Positions 37,460-45,646 of a stretch of 64,000 nt of DNA are shown here, piece after piece; position 1 is the first letter of the stretch, and each line of letters starts with the position of its first letter. Below the pieces are notes generated by a model that saw only the letters and a list, made by a program, of their open reading frames with translations, made no database searches and had not been told where the DNA came from. Where the stretch lies: contig CAVSAR010000001.1 of the NCBI GenBank assembly GCA_963726085.1, positions 434,001-498,000 on the forward strand, read 5' to 3'. Made by a program: the position numbers and the translations under genes. The DNA is from ZC4RG30 sp963726085. Lineage in GTDB: Bacteria; Pseudomonadota; Gammaproteobacteria; Steroidobacterales; Steroidobacteraceae.

Positions 37460-39166
37460 ATGCTGACGCACCTGCAAATCCGCGACCTGGCCATTGTCGA
37501 TGCCGTGGAGCTCGATTTCATTCCCGGCCTTACCGTCCTTACCGGGGAAACCGGTGCGGGCAAGTCGATCATTGTCGACGCCCTGACGCTGGTCAGCGGC
37601 GCGCGCGCGGCAGTGGACCAGATCCGCGCCGGCGCCGAGCGCGCCGAGGTTGCCGCCACGTTCGACATTCGCAAGGCGCCCAAGGAACTGCGCGCGCTGC
37701 TCGACGAACAGTCCATTGAGGCCGATGACGAGCTGCTGGTCCGCCGCGTGGTGGGCCTGGATGGCCGATCACGCGCCTACCTCAACGGACAGGCCGTACC
37801 CGTGCAACAGCTGCGCGATATCGTGGGGCTGTTGCTGGACGTACACGGCCAGCACGAGTTCCAGTCGCTGCTGCGTGGCAATGCGCAGCGCGAATTGCTC
37901 GATACGTACGGCAAGCTCGAACCCCTGACCGCCCAGGTGCGTGACGCGCATGCGACCTGGCTGGGTCTGCTCAACCGCCAGCTGGAAATCGAGTCCTCGC
38001 TGCGCGAGCGCGACTCGCGGCTGGAGATGATCCGATTCCAGGAGTCCGAGCTGGCAGCCCTGGCGCTGAAGCCGGGGGAAATCGCCGCACTGCACGCCGA
38101 GTCGGCGCGACTGGGCAATCGGGGCCGGCTTATCGAGGGCGCCCAGCAGGCCGCGCAGCTGCTGTATGACGGCGATGCCGAGACGACGCAGTCCAGCCTG
38201 GCCCGTGCCCAGTCTGCGCTGCGCCCGCTGCAGGCCATCGACCCGGCACTTGGCACCGTGATGCTGCTGCTCGAGGAAGCCTCGATCCGGGTCACCGAGG
38301 CCGCGCGCGAGCTGGGGCGATATGCCGACTCCCTTGAACTCGACAGTGCCCGTCAGGGGGCCGTCGAGAAGCGCCTGGCCGCGGCCGAGGACCTCGCCCG
38401 CAAACACCGTGTCCCGGTGGCCGACCTGACGCAGCGACAGTCGGTGCTGCGCGCGGAACTGGCCGCACTGGAGACGGTGGAGCAGGACGTCAGCGAACTG
38501 CGCCGCCAGCAGGCCGTGGCCCTGGCCACCTACCGGGATCTGGCCACGAAACTCTCGGCCTCCCGCACCACCACTGCCCGTACTTTCGGCAAGGAAATCA
38601 GCGCGCGCATGCAGACACTGGGCATGACCGGCGGGCGCTTCCAGGTGGAGGTCGCACCACACGCCTCCACCGAACCGCAGTCACATGGGCTGGATCAGGT
38701 CGAATTTCGCGTTACGGCCAATCCGGGCCAGCCCCTGCGGGCGCTGGCAAAGGTCGCCTCCGGCGGGGAGCTCTCGCGCCTGTCGCTGGCCATCCAGGTC
38801 GCCTGCCTGGCCGGCGCGGTCCGTTCCATGGTGTTCGACGAAGTGGATGCCGGCATCGGCGGCGCGGTGGCTGAAATCGTGGGCAAGGAGCTGCGTGCGT
38901 TGGGGTCGCGCGGCCAGGTGTTCTGCGTGACCCACCTGCCCCAGGTGGCGTCCCAGGGCCATCACCACCTGCGGGTAGTGAAGCTGACCGACGGCAAGAC
39001 CACGCGCACCAGCCTGGTCGACCTGACGGGCGAGGAACGGGTACGTGAATTGGCGCGCATGCTGGGCGGCATCCAGGTCAGCGACAAGGCCCTGGCCCAT
39101 GCGCGCGAAATGCTGTCCAATCCGGCGGCCAACGCCACCTCCGACACGGCGAAAATCCGGCGCTAG
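37460..39166 (+). CDS. recN: DNA repair protein RecN
   Basis: RecN is an SMC-like ATPase that helps repair double-strand breaks. I placed the start at ATG 37460 (MLTHLQIRDLAIVDAVELDF), giving 568 residues. Walker A GETGAGKS is at residues 29-36, a Q-loop region contains DVHGQHEFQSLL, and a coiled coil spans about 150-350. The ABC signature region is ASGGELSRLSLAIQVA, and Walker B is VFDEVDAGIGGAVAEIVG. It ends convergently with fur, overlapping by 4 bases. Confidence 0.96.
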   Translation: MLTHLQIRDLAIVDAVELDFIPGLTVLTGETGAGKSIIVDALTLVSGARAAVDQIRAGAERAEVAATFDIRKAPKELRALLDEQSIEADDELLVRRVVGLDGRSRAYLNGQAVPVQQLRDIVGLLLDVHGQHEFQSLLRGNAQRELLDTYGKLEPLTAQVRDAHATWLGLLNRQLEIESSLRERDSRLEMIRFQESELAALALKPGEIAALHAESARLGNRGRLIEGAQQAAQLLYDGDAETTQSSLARAQSALRPLQAIDPALGTVMLLLEEASIRVTEAARELGRYADSLELDSARQGAVEKRLAAAEDLARKHRVPVADLTQRQSVLRAELAALETVEQDVSELRRQQAVALATYRDLATKLSASRTTTARTFGKEISARMQTLGMTGGRFQVEVAPHASTEPQSHGLDQVEFRVTANPGQPLRALAKVASGGELSRLSLAIQVACLAGAVRSMVFDEVDAGIGGAVAEIVGKELRALGSRGQVFCVTHLPQVASQGHHHLRVVKLTDGKTTRTSLVDLTGEERVRELARMLGGIQVSDKALAHAREMLSNPAANATSDTAKIRR

Positions 39167-39612
39167 GGTTTTTCGACCTTGCGGGTTGCCGCTGTCTTGC
39201 TGGGGCAATCCACCTTGCGGCAGTGGCCATAAATGACCATGGAATGGTCCTCGATCTCGAAGCCATGCTGCTTCGCGATCGACTCCTGACGTTCTTCTAT
39301 GCCGTCGTCCATGAACTCTTCGACCTTGCCGCAGTCAAGACACACGATGTGATCGTGATGCGAGCCGCGGTTGAGCTCGAATACGGCCATGCCGTTTTCG
39401 AAGTGATGGCGGGTCACCAGACCGGCAGCCTCAAACTGCGTCAGCACGCGGTATACGGTCGCCAGTCCTATGTCCTCATTGGAGCTGAGCAATGCCTTGT
39501 AGATGTCTTCGGCCGACTTGTGGCGCGCTCCGCCACCCTCGAGGATCTCAAGGATCTTCAGGCGCGGCAGGGTGACCTTGAGCCCCGCGTTGCGTAGGTC
39601 CTTGCCTTCCAA
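39163..39612 (-). CDS. fur: Ferric uptake regulator Fur
   Basis: Fur represses iron-uptake genes when loaded with ferrous iron. The 149-residue protein starts at a TTG (39612-39610) with AGGAG about 9 bases upstream. The winged helix covers residues 1-85 (GLKVTLPRLKILEILEG, NEDIGLATVYRVLTQFEAAGLVTRHHFENG). The metal and dimer region has HHDHIVCLDCGKVEEF and a second cysteine pair in GHCRKVDCP. It is divergent from bamE, as in many gammaproteobacteria. Confidence 0.96.
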   Translation of the reverse strand: MEGKDLRNAGLKVTLPRLKILEILEGGGARHKSAEDIYKALLSSNEDIGLATVYRVLTQFEAAGLVTRHHFENGMAVFELNRGSHHDHIVCLDCGKVEEFMDDGIEERQESIAKQHGFEIEDHSMVIYGHCRKVDCPSKTAATRKVEKP

Positions 39613-39658
39613 TTGGGTGGGCTCCTTCTCAGGTAATATGTATCAGTCTACATCCACG

Positions 39659-40156
39659 ATGCGAGCCATGCGAACGGTCCCACCAAGATCCCTTGCCGCC
39701 CTGCTGTTGCTGGCGGCCACCCTGCTGACCTCAGCCTGCGTCTATCACATGCCAATTCAACAGGGTAATTTCCTCGACAAGAAGCAAGTAGACCAGCTGG
39801 AAACGGGCATGACGCGTCCACAGGTCGCATTCCTGCTGGGCACGCCAATGATTCCCAATGGCTTTGACCGTGACCGCTGGGACTACTACTACTACGCCAG
39901 GTACAGCAAGAAATACGCCGCGGACACCTTTCGCGTGACGGTGTACTTCAAGGACGAGAAGGTCGACCACGTGGACAAGCCGCCGGAGCCGGAAAAGCCT
40001 GCCCCGCAGTTGCCCAAGGAGGCACTGGATGCCCCCAAGGGACCACCGGTGGATGCGGGTGCCAATCCGGCAGCCCTGCAGCACGCATTGGTTCCCGACA
40101 CGCCCGTGGCTCCGGAAACACCCCAAGGTCAGCGCACTACACCGGTCCAGAACTAG
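39659..40156 (+). CDS. bamE: Outer membrane assembly lipoprotein BamE
   Basis: BamE (SmpA/OmlA) is a lipoprotein of the BAM complex that inserts beta-barrels. The protein of about 165 residues has a signal peptide ending LLTSAC, with the lipobox cysteine followed by VYHMPIQQGNFLDKKQVDQLETGMTRPQVAFLLGTPMI, the family core. YYYYARYSKK and FRVTVYFKDEKVDHV follow. The C-terminal tail of about 50 residues is rich in Pro and Ala. The start is ATG 39659 or ATG 39668. It ends convergently with ratA, overlapping by 4 bases. Confidence 0.93.
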   Translation: MRAMRTVPPRSLAALLLLAATLLTSACVYHMPIQQGNFLDKKQVDQLETGMTRPQVAFLLGTPMIPNGFDRDRWDYYYYARYSKKYAADTFRVTVYFKDEKVDHVDKPPEPEKPAPQLPKEALDAPKGPPVDAGANPAALQHALVPDTPVAPETPQGQRTTPVQN

Positions 40157-40599
40157 GCCGGATTGCGGGCCCTGGTCACGAATGCATCCACCAGGGAATT
40201 GACGGTCTGTTCAATCAGGGGCCCCAGCGCCAGGCCCGCCAGGCCGCTTTTGGGTTCGAAGTCCAGCACCAGCGACACACTGCAACCCACGACCTTGTCG
40301 CTGCCGGGCTGCGTCACCGGCGCCAGTGTCCACAGGCCCTGCAGGCTGCGAAATGGCCCTTCCACCAGCTCCATGCGCACTTGCCGGTGGGGTGTCAAAT
40401 GGTTGCGGGTCGTAAACGCGGTACGCAGCGGGCCGCGACCCACGGTCAGGCGCGCCTGGATTTCCGATGGGGTACGCGTCAGGACCTGAGCAGCCGAGCA
40501 GCCGGGAACGAACTCAGGATAACGCTCAACCTCATTGATGAGTTCGAACATCCGTTCCGGCGTCGCCGCCACCAGCGCCGTGCGCCTGACCTGTCGCAT
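40153..40599 (-). CDS. ratA: RatA-like SRPBCC/START protein (ubiquinone-binding type)
   Basis: This 148-residue START-domain protein belongs to the RatA/YfjG-Coq10 family, linked to ubiquinone binding and, in E. coli, to ribosome association. The start at ATG 40599 (MRQVRRTALVAATPERMFELINEVERYPEFVPGCSAAQVL) gives the family's normal beginning. LDFEPKSGLAGLALGPLIEQTVNSLVDAFVTRA is the usual C-terminal helix. It is divergent from smpB, as in E. coli and many relatives. Confidence 0.92.
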   Translation of the reverse strand: MRQVRRTALVAATPERMFELINEVERYPEFVPGCSAAQVLTRTPSEIQARLTVGRGPLRTAFTTRNHLTPHRQVRMELVEGPFRSLQGLWTLAPVTQPGSDKVVGCSVSLVLDFEPKSGLAGLALGPLIEQTVNSLVDAFVTRARNPA

Positions 40600-40631
40600 C
40601 GGATAATGGTAGCAAGCCGCTACAATGCCGC

Positions 40632-41105
40632 GTGGCAAATGAAGACAAGGAACAGGGCAAGGCGCTGATCGCGGAAAACCGCAAGGCGCGGCATGAGTAT
40701 TTCATCGAGGACCGCTACGAGGCCGGGCTGTTGCTGGCTGGCTGGGAGGTCAAGTCGCTGCGCGCCGGTCGCGCGCAGCTGGCCGAGGCCTACGTCTTCA
40801 TCAAGAACGGTGAAGTGTTCCTGACCGGAGCGCATTTCTCCCCGCTGAACTCCGCGTCCACCCATGTGGTTCCGGACCCGACGCGCACACGAAAGTTGTT
40901 GCTTAATCGTTCAGAAATCGACCGGCTGGTGGGCGCCGTCGAGCGCGCCGGCTACACGCTGGTGCCCCTGGAACTGTATTGGAAGAGCGGTCGGGCCAAG
41001 TTGCGCGTGGGCCTGGCCAAGGGCAAGAAGCAGCACGACAAGCGCGCAACCGAAAAGGACCGCGACTGGGAGCGCGACAAGGCGCGCGTGTTGCGCGCAC
41101 GCTAG
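40632..41105 (+). CDS. smpB: SsrA-binding protein SmpB
   Basis: SmpB binds tmRNA and enables trans-translation on stalled ribosomes. The GTG-started 157-residue protein has NRKARHEYFIEDRYEAGLLLAGWEVKSLRAGRAQL and the basic C-terminal tail GLAKGKKQHDKRATEKDRDWERDKARVLRAR, which enters the empty ribosomal channel. The tmRNA gene it serves is 3.3 kb downstream at 44356-44710. Confidence 0.97.
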   Translation: MANEDKEQGKALIAENRKARHEYFIEDRYEAGLLLAGWEVKSLRAGRAQLAEAYVFIKNGEVFLTGAHFSPLNSASTHVVPDPTRTRKLLLNRSEIDRLVGAVERAGYTLVPLELYWKSGRAKLRVGLAKGKKQHDKRATEKDRDWERDKARVLRAR

Positions 41106-41130
41106 CCCGCAGGGCACGGGCGCTGGCGCC

Positions 41131-41988
41131 ATGCAGACAGCCATTACCATCACCGCCTTTCGGGAACTGTGGATTCACACCGGCACGGCCTGCAACCTCA
41201 GCTGCCCCTTCTGTCATGAAGGCTCCCGACCCGGTGACAGCCGCATCGAGGCGCTGACGCTTGCTGAGATTGCACCACAGCTGGATCTGGCAGTGACTCT
41301 GGGTGTCGAGAGATTCGCCTTCACCGGTGGCGAACCGCTGATCCTTCGCGACATCCACGACATCCTCCAATATGCCCTGCGCCTTCGACCCACCCTGGTG
41401 CTCACCAACGGCACTGCACCCTTCATCCGCCGGGCACATCACCTGGCGAGCCTGCGCGCGGCTCCCCATGCGCTGAGTTTTCGGGTCAGCATCGACTATC
41501 CGGACGAATCGCGGCACGACGCCGGGCGCGGACTGAAGAATTTCCGCAAGGCCCTCGATGGCCTGCGCCTGCTACATGAGGCCGGCTTCAAATGCGGCAT
41601 CACGCGAATGCAGGAACCTGGCGAGGCCCCGCGCGCAGTGGAAAGCCGATTTCGCAACCTGTTGCGCAGGCAACGCCTGCCGGAGGATCTGCAAATTGTC
41701 GCCCTTCCGGAACTGGGCTTGCCCCGGACCACTGGCGCATTGATTCCCCCAATCGCCGCGCATACCTCGTCAACGCTGCCCGCGCCGGGCTGCAGCCGCA
41801 GCCGGATGCTGCTGCGCCGTGATGGCAGGCTACGCATTGCACCCTGCCCGCTGGTCGACGACACACCGGCGCTCGAGTTTGATTCGGGCCTGGCCGACGC
41901 CTTGCAATCGCCTGCGCAACTGGCCCATGCCCGCTGCATTCAATGCCTGACGCAGGGCGTGGACTACGCAGGTGCCGCCGTTGGCTGA
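41131..41988 (+). CDS. Radical SAM protein with C-terminal auxiliary cysteines
   Basis: The 285-residue protein has a radical SAM CX3CX2C motif at C21, C25 and C28 (CNLSCPFC), then FTGGEPLIL with the SAM-binding GGE motif. The second half has four further cysteines: PGCSRSR, IAPCPLVDD, and ARCIQC near the end. These may bind an auxiliary [4Fe-4S] cluster, as in SPASM or twitch domains, but the spacing is not a standard match. Substrate and product cannot be read from the sequence. It starts 26 bases after smpB and overlaps the following transporter gene by 17 bases, so the two may act together. Confidence 0.85.
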   Translation: MQTAITITAFRELWIHTGTACNLSCPFCHEGSRPGDSRIEALTLAEIAPQLDLAVTLGVERFAFTGGEPLILRDIHDILQYALRLRPTLVLTNGTAPFIRRAHHLASLRAAPHALSFRVSIDYPDESRHDAGRGLKNFRKALDGLRLLHEAGFKCGITRMQEPGEAPRAVESRFRNLLRRQRLPEDLQIVALPELGLPRTTGALIPPIAAHTSSTLPAPGCSRSRMLLRRDGRLRIAPCPLVDDTPALEFDSGLADALQSPAQLAHARCIQCLTQGVDYAGAAVG

Positions 41989-43352
41989 TATCCCCCCGCC
42001 CACGCAGCCATGGCCGCCAGCCGCGCGCGGCTGGATGATCGTCTTTCTGCTGGCCCTGGCATCTATGGTGTCGCAATTCGATCGCACGGTGGTGAACCTG
42101 ATGGTCGAACCCATCAAGGCCCGGTTCGCCCTTGACGATACCCACTACGGGATGCTGCAGAGCATTCGCCTTCGGAATCTTTTACGTTCTGGCCTGTGTG
42201 CCCATCGGGCGCCTGGCGGACCGGTACCGCGCCGGCTGATCATCGCCGCGGGCATCGGCCTGTTCAGCCTGTTCGCAGTGGCCTCGGGTCTTGCGCGTAG
42301 CTTCACGCAGCTGTTCATGACCCGGATCGGCGTGGCGGTGGGCGAAGCCAGCCTGACCCCTGCGGCGCTGTCGATGTTCAGTGACCTGTTTCCGTCCGAT
42401 CGACTGAGTCGTCCGGTCAGCGGCTTCCTCGATGAGTGCTCCGGTCGGCCAGGGACTCGCCTTGATCGGTGGCGGAGCTGCTGCAGTGGCTGATCGACAT
42501 CCTCGGCACTCTCGGAGCCCCGTTGCAGACCTGGCACCCTGGCAAGCGGCGTTCATCATCGTGGGTGCGCCGGTGCTGTTGCTGGTGCCGCTGTTCTTGC
42601 TGCAAAGCGAGCCGGCGCGTCGCGGTCCCGGACGGTGCAGCGCTGCCACTTCCGGAAGTCGGCCGAGGTGCTGGCATGCGCACGCCGGCGGCGCTGTGCC
42701 GATGTTCGCCGGCTTCGCCATGGTCAACCTGGTCTCATACACCTTTCTGCTCTGGACCCCGGCATTCTTGCAGCGCACCTACGGGTGGAACTCGGCCCAA
42801 GCGGACGCGGCCTTCGGTTTGATCATTGTCGCTTGCGGCACCAGCGGTGTGTTCTTTCGCCGGCTGGCTCAGCGACCAGCTGACGCGTCGCGGCCGCCTG
42901 GATGCACATCTGCGCGTCGCGGCTTTCGGCTTGTCGGCTGCGGGATCTTCGGCGCGCTGGCACCGCTGATGCCGACCGCGTGGGCAGCGCTGGGGATGCT
43001 CGCGCCGGCAATCTTCCTGAGCATGATGCCGTATCCCTGCGCCGGAACGGCCATACAGCTCATCATTCCGAATCGTGCGCGCGCGCAGGTGACCGCGATC
43101 TACGTCACGATCACGACTCTGGTCGGGCTGGTGGTCGGTCCGCTGGTGGTGGGTCTGATGACGGACCATGCGTTCCATGATCCCGCCGAGATTCGCTATT
43201 CGCTGGCCATCGTCGTCGGACCTGCCGCGCCCCTCATGTTGGTGCTGCTGCTGATCGCGCTGCGAAAGCCCTACCGGGCCTTACGCGGCGATGAACTGAC
43301 CGTCTCAGAAGCGATCGGTGATCGGAAGTGCTGCACGAACCCTTCCGGATAG
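41972..43352 (+). pseudogene. MFS transporter (multiple frameshifts)
   Basis: Fragments of a major facilitator protein follow in order but in changing frames: RGWMIVFLLALASMVSQFDRTVVNLMVEPIKARF, AFGIFYVLACVPIGRLADRYRA, LIIAAGIGLFSLFAVASGLARSFTQLFMTRIGVAVGEASLTPAALSMFSDLFP, ILGTLGAP, WQAAFIIVGAPVLLLVPLF, and FAMVNLVSYTFLLWTPAFLQRTYGWNSAQADAAF, then VTAIYVTITTLVGLVVGPLVVGL. The GVAVGEASLTPAA loop is typical of spinster-like MFS members. At least six indels are needed to rejoin it. The density of breaks is higher than elsewhere, so real decay and sequence error are both possible. Confidence 0.8.
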
Positions 43353-44258
43353 TCTTCGACCTCGTTGCCGACGATGGTGAACTCCTTCTTGCGGCCGCTG
43401 AACCTGGCCTCCAGCTCCATGTAGCCCCGCGGATCAAACAGCGGCGTCGCGCTCATGCCCATAGACCCCGGTCGCATCCTGCTTGTCGCAGGTGTAGAGG
43501 CTGCCCTGCTGCGCGAAGTTCTTCTTGCCGTGCTCCAGCATGCCGTCCATCGCCGCCTTCAACGTGTAGTGCATGGTCAGGAAGTTGAAGCCCAGCGGGT
43601 AGATGTCCTCGACCGTGACCTCCGCCACGCCATTGCGACCGCCCACATCCGGATACATCTTCCAGCCTGGACACTCGCTGCGCGACGTATTGGCGTCCGT
43701 CGAGATTGGACAGCTTCACGACTGTCGTCATCTGCGCGCCCAGCTCCACGGCGGCTGCGGCAGCGCTCGATGCCTTCGTCCAGTTCGGTGGCTTGGGATC
43801 CGCGTTGGTGCGCGCGATCAGGATGCAGTCGCTTCCCTCGAGCGCGGCCAGCGCGGCCTTCACCTTTTCGTAGTAGCGCTCGCGCGGCAGCAGTCGCGTC
43901 GATTCCTCCATGTCGCTGGAATCCTCCAGCTGCAGCGCCGTGGCGCCGGCGCATGACCATGCGCGGGCCGACACGATACACCGCCAGCGGGCCGCCATAG
44001 CCATTCTCGATGTCGGCGGCCAGCGGTATGCCGGAAGTCTGGCTGATGCGGCTGGTGATCCATTCGAGGTCGGTGAGATTGGTAAATCCGTAGTCCGATG
44101 ACGCCATTCATGGCGATCGACACCTCACCGCCACTGAGCATCATGGCCGGAAAGCCCACCATCTCGACGGCCCGGGCCGAGGCGCAGTCGTATACGCACG
44201 GCGCGACAACACATTGATTTGCTTCGCGCAGCAGCTGCCGTAAGGACCTATTTGCCAT
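43271..44258 (-). pseudogene. Isocitrate lyase/PEP mutase family protein (four frameshifts)
   Basis: Pieces of a PEP-mutase/2-methylisocitrate-lyase superfamily enzyme lie in order over changing frames. They are MANRSLRQLLREANQCVVAPCVYDCASARAVEMVGFPAMMLSGGEVSIA, SDYGFTNLTDLEWITSRISQTSGIPLAADIENGYGG, ALQLEDSSDMEESTRLLPRERYYEKVKAALAAL followed by CILIARTNADP, YPDVGGRNGVAEVTVEDIYPLGFNFLTMHYTLKAAMDGMLEHGKKN, and a C-terminal LFDPRGYMELEARFSGRK. Breaks fall near 44105, 43960, 43665 and 43460. Members cleave or decarboxylate small organic acids such as oxaloacetate or methylisocitrate. The length, about 329 codons, is normal. Confidence 0.82.
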
Positions 44259-44355
44259 TTCCGCACCCCGAATCCTGTGACGAGCCTCGAATTATCATCT
44301 ACTGCCGGCGGAATGGCTGCCCTGCAAATCTGGTAGACTTGCCCTGTCTTTTGAA

Positions 44356-44710
44356 GGGGGCGACCGGCTTCGACGTGGGTTGCGAAACTTCAGGGGCGTA
44401 CCGAGGTGCATGGGTCCTCGTTAAACTCTTGTGCAAACTTTAGTTGCCAACGACGACAACTACGCTCTAGCCGCTTAATCCGGCTTAACCTCCGACCCGC
44501 TGGTGCCTGTGCCACGGAACCGGGGGACGCGCTCACAGGATCGCGCTGTACCGTGCTACGGGGTGCAGCGTTAAGAGACACCGTTAGCTGGCCAAGCGTC
44601 TTCCCTGCTGCTCGGGTAGCGTGAGGTGAGAACCCAAAGAGACAGCTACGTACGTAGAGCCTGAAATGTAGTGCTTGCGGACGGGGGTTCGATTCCCCCC
44701 GCCTCCACCA
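44356..44710 (+). ncRNA. ssrA: Transfer-messenger RNA (tmRNA)
   Basis: The 355-base RNA has a tRNA-Ala-like end. The acceptor arm GGGGGCG pairs with CGCCTCC before ACCA and keeps the G-U wobble at the third pair used by alanyl-tRNA synthetase. The T-loop is GGGGTTCGATTCCCC. The reading frame for the tag runs 44446-44478 and encodes ANDDNYALAA followed by TAA, one residue different from E. coli. Its 3' end is a frequent integration site, and a decayed island begins here. Confidence 0.97.
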
Positions 44711-44752
44711 GAAAGAGGATCCGAAGGGATCCAGCAATGTCCGAGAAAGTGC
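44697..44752 (+). repeat. Left copy of island-end repeat (ssrA 3' end)
   Basis: This segment covers the last bases of ssrA and the next ~40 bases. From GAGGATCC at 44715 the 38 bases to 44752 align without gaps with 46755-46792 at about 28 of 38 positions. The CCCCGCC and CCAC pieces before it also match the second copy, with a small length change. This is the expected attL-like end of an element inserted in ssrA. The identity is imperfect, so the event is old or the copies come from different strains. Confidence 0.55.
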
Positions 44753-44756
44753 AGAA

Positions 44757-44780
44757 AACCCGCAGAATATGCGGGTTTTT
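44757..44780 (+). terminator. Rho-independent terminator after ssrA
   Basis: A stem of ACCCGCA and TGCGGGT around a 5-base loop is followed by a run of five T. It lies 47 bases after the tmRNA and before the integrase. The strength and place fit termination of ssrA. Confidence 0.75.
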
Positions 44781-44803
44781 CGCTTCTACGACGTCCAGAA
44801 TCG

Positions 44804-44856
44804 TTGGGGGCATCTTCTGGACTTCCGGGCAGTTTTGGGGGCATATTTGGGGGCAT
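44804..44856 (+). repeat. Three copies of TTGGGGGCAT between ssrA and integrase
   Basis: Exact 10-base copies lie at 44804-44813, 44835-44844 and 44847-44856, between the ssrA end and the integrase start. An inverted GTGCCCCC motif lies at about 44878. Repeated short sites next to a tyrosine integrase gene are typical of arm-type binding sites. They support this stretch being the attP arm of the former element. Confidence 0.5.
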
Positions 44857-44887
44857 CTCGGGTTTTCCAGAAGGCATGTGCCCCCAG

Positions 44888-45646
44888 ATGCCCCTCACCG
44901 ACAGCATTATTCGAAACGCTAATCCAGGTCCAAAGGCCTGTCGAATATTCGACGGCGGCGGACTGTACCTAGAGGTCTTCCCCACCGGTGCGAAGTACTG
45001 GCGGTGGAAATTTCGATACGCGGGCAAGGAAAAACGCTTGGCATTGGGCGTCTACCCAGAAATTAGCCTCAAGACAGCCCGAACGAAACGTGACGACGCA
45101 CGCAAGCTCCAGGGCAACGGCGTGGATCCCAGTGAACAACGCAAAGCCGTGAAGTCTTCCCGAGAGACGCAGGCCGCGAACAGTTTCGAGATAGTGGGTC
45201 GCGAGTGGTTTGCCAAGCAACGAACAACGTGGGCGGACACGCATACGGTCAAACGACAATGGATGCTGGAGAAGAATCTCTTCCCTTGGCTTGGCAGCCG
45301 ACCCGTTTCTGCGATCACCCCGACAGAACTACTCACCACTCTGCGCAGGGTCGAGGCTCGTGGCGCCATCGAAACTGCCAAACGGGTCAAACAGGTTGCC
45401 GGCCAAGTTTTCCGTTACGCAGTTGCGACCGGCCGCGCAGATCGTGACCCCTCACAGGATCTCAAGGGCGCGTTGGCACCCGTCGTAAAGACTCACCTTG
45501 CCGCGATCACAGAACCGGCGAGGGTTGGCCCCCTACTCCTCGCACTGGACGATTATCGCGGTACTCCCGTCGTCCGTGCCGCATTGAGGCTAGCCCCTTT
45601 GGTATTCACCCGGCTAGTTATTTCGCGAATTAGACGCATTGCCTAA
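44888..45646 (+). pseudogene. Truncated P4-type tyrosine integrase
   Basis: The 252-residue product begins MPLTDSIIRNANPGPKACRIFDGGGLYLEVFPTGAKYWRWKFRYAGKEKRLALGVYPEISLKTAR, the N-terminal DUF4102 arm-binding domain of P4/CP4-57-type integrases. A core-binding SAM-like domain follows (FAKQRTTWADTHTVKRQWMLEKNLFPWLGSRPVSAITPTELL). It stops at LRLAPLVFTRLVISRIRRIA, exactly where the catalytic domain normally starts with a VRPGEL-type sequence. The RKHRHY active-site residues are therefore missing and the enzyme should be inactive. It lies directly after ssrA, the usual site for such an enzyme. ATG 44888 is chosen; ATG 44876 is also open. Confidence 0.85.

Noticed and set aside
39613..39658. Fur box in the fur-bamE intergenic region
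   Set aside because: The AT-rich stretch GTAATATGTATCAG is too far from the 19-base consensus to support a site.
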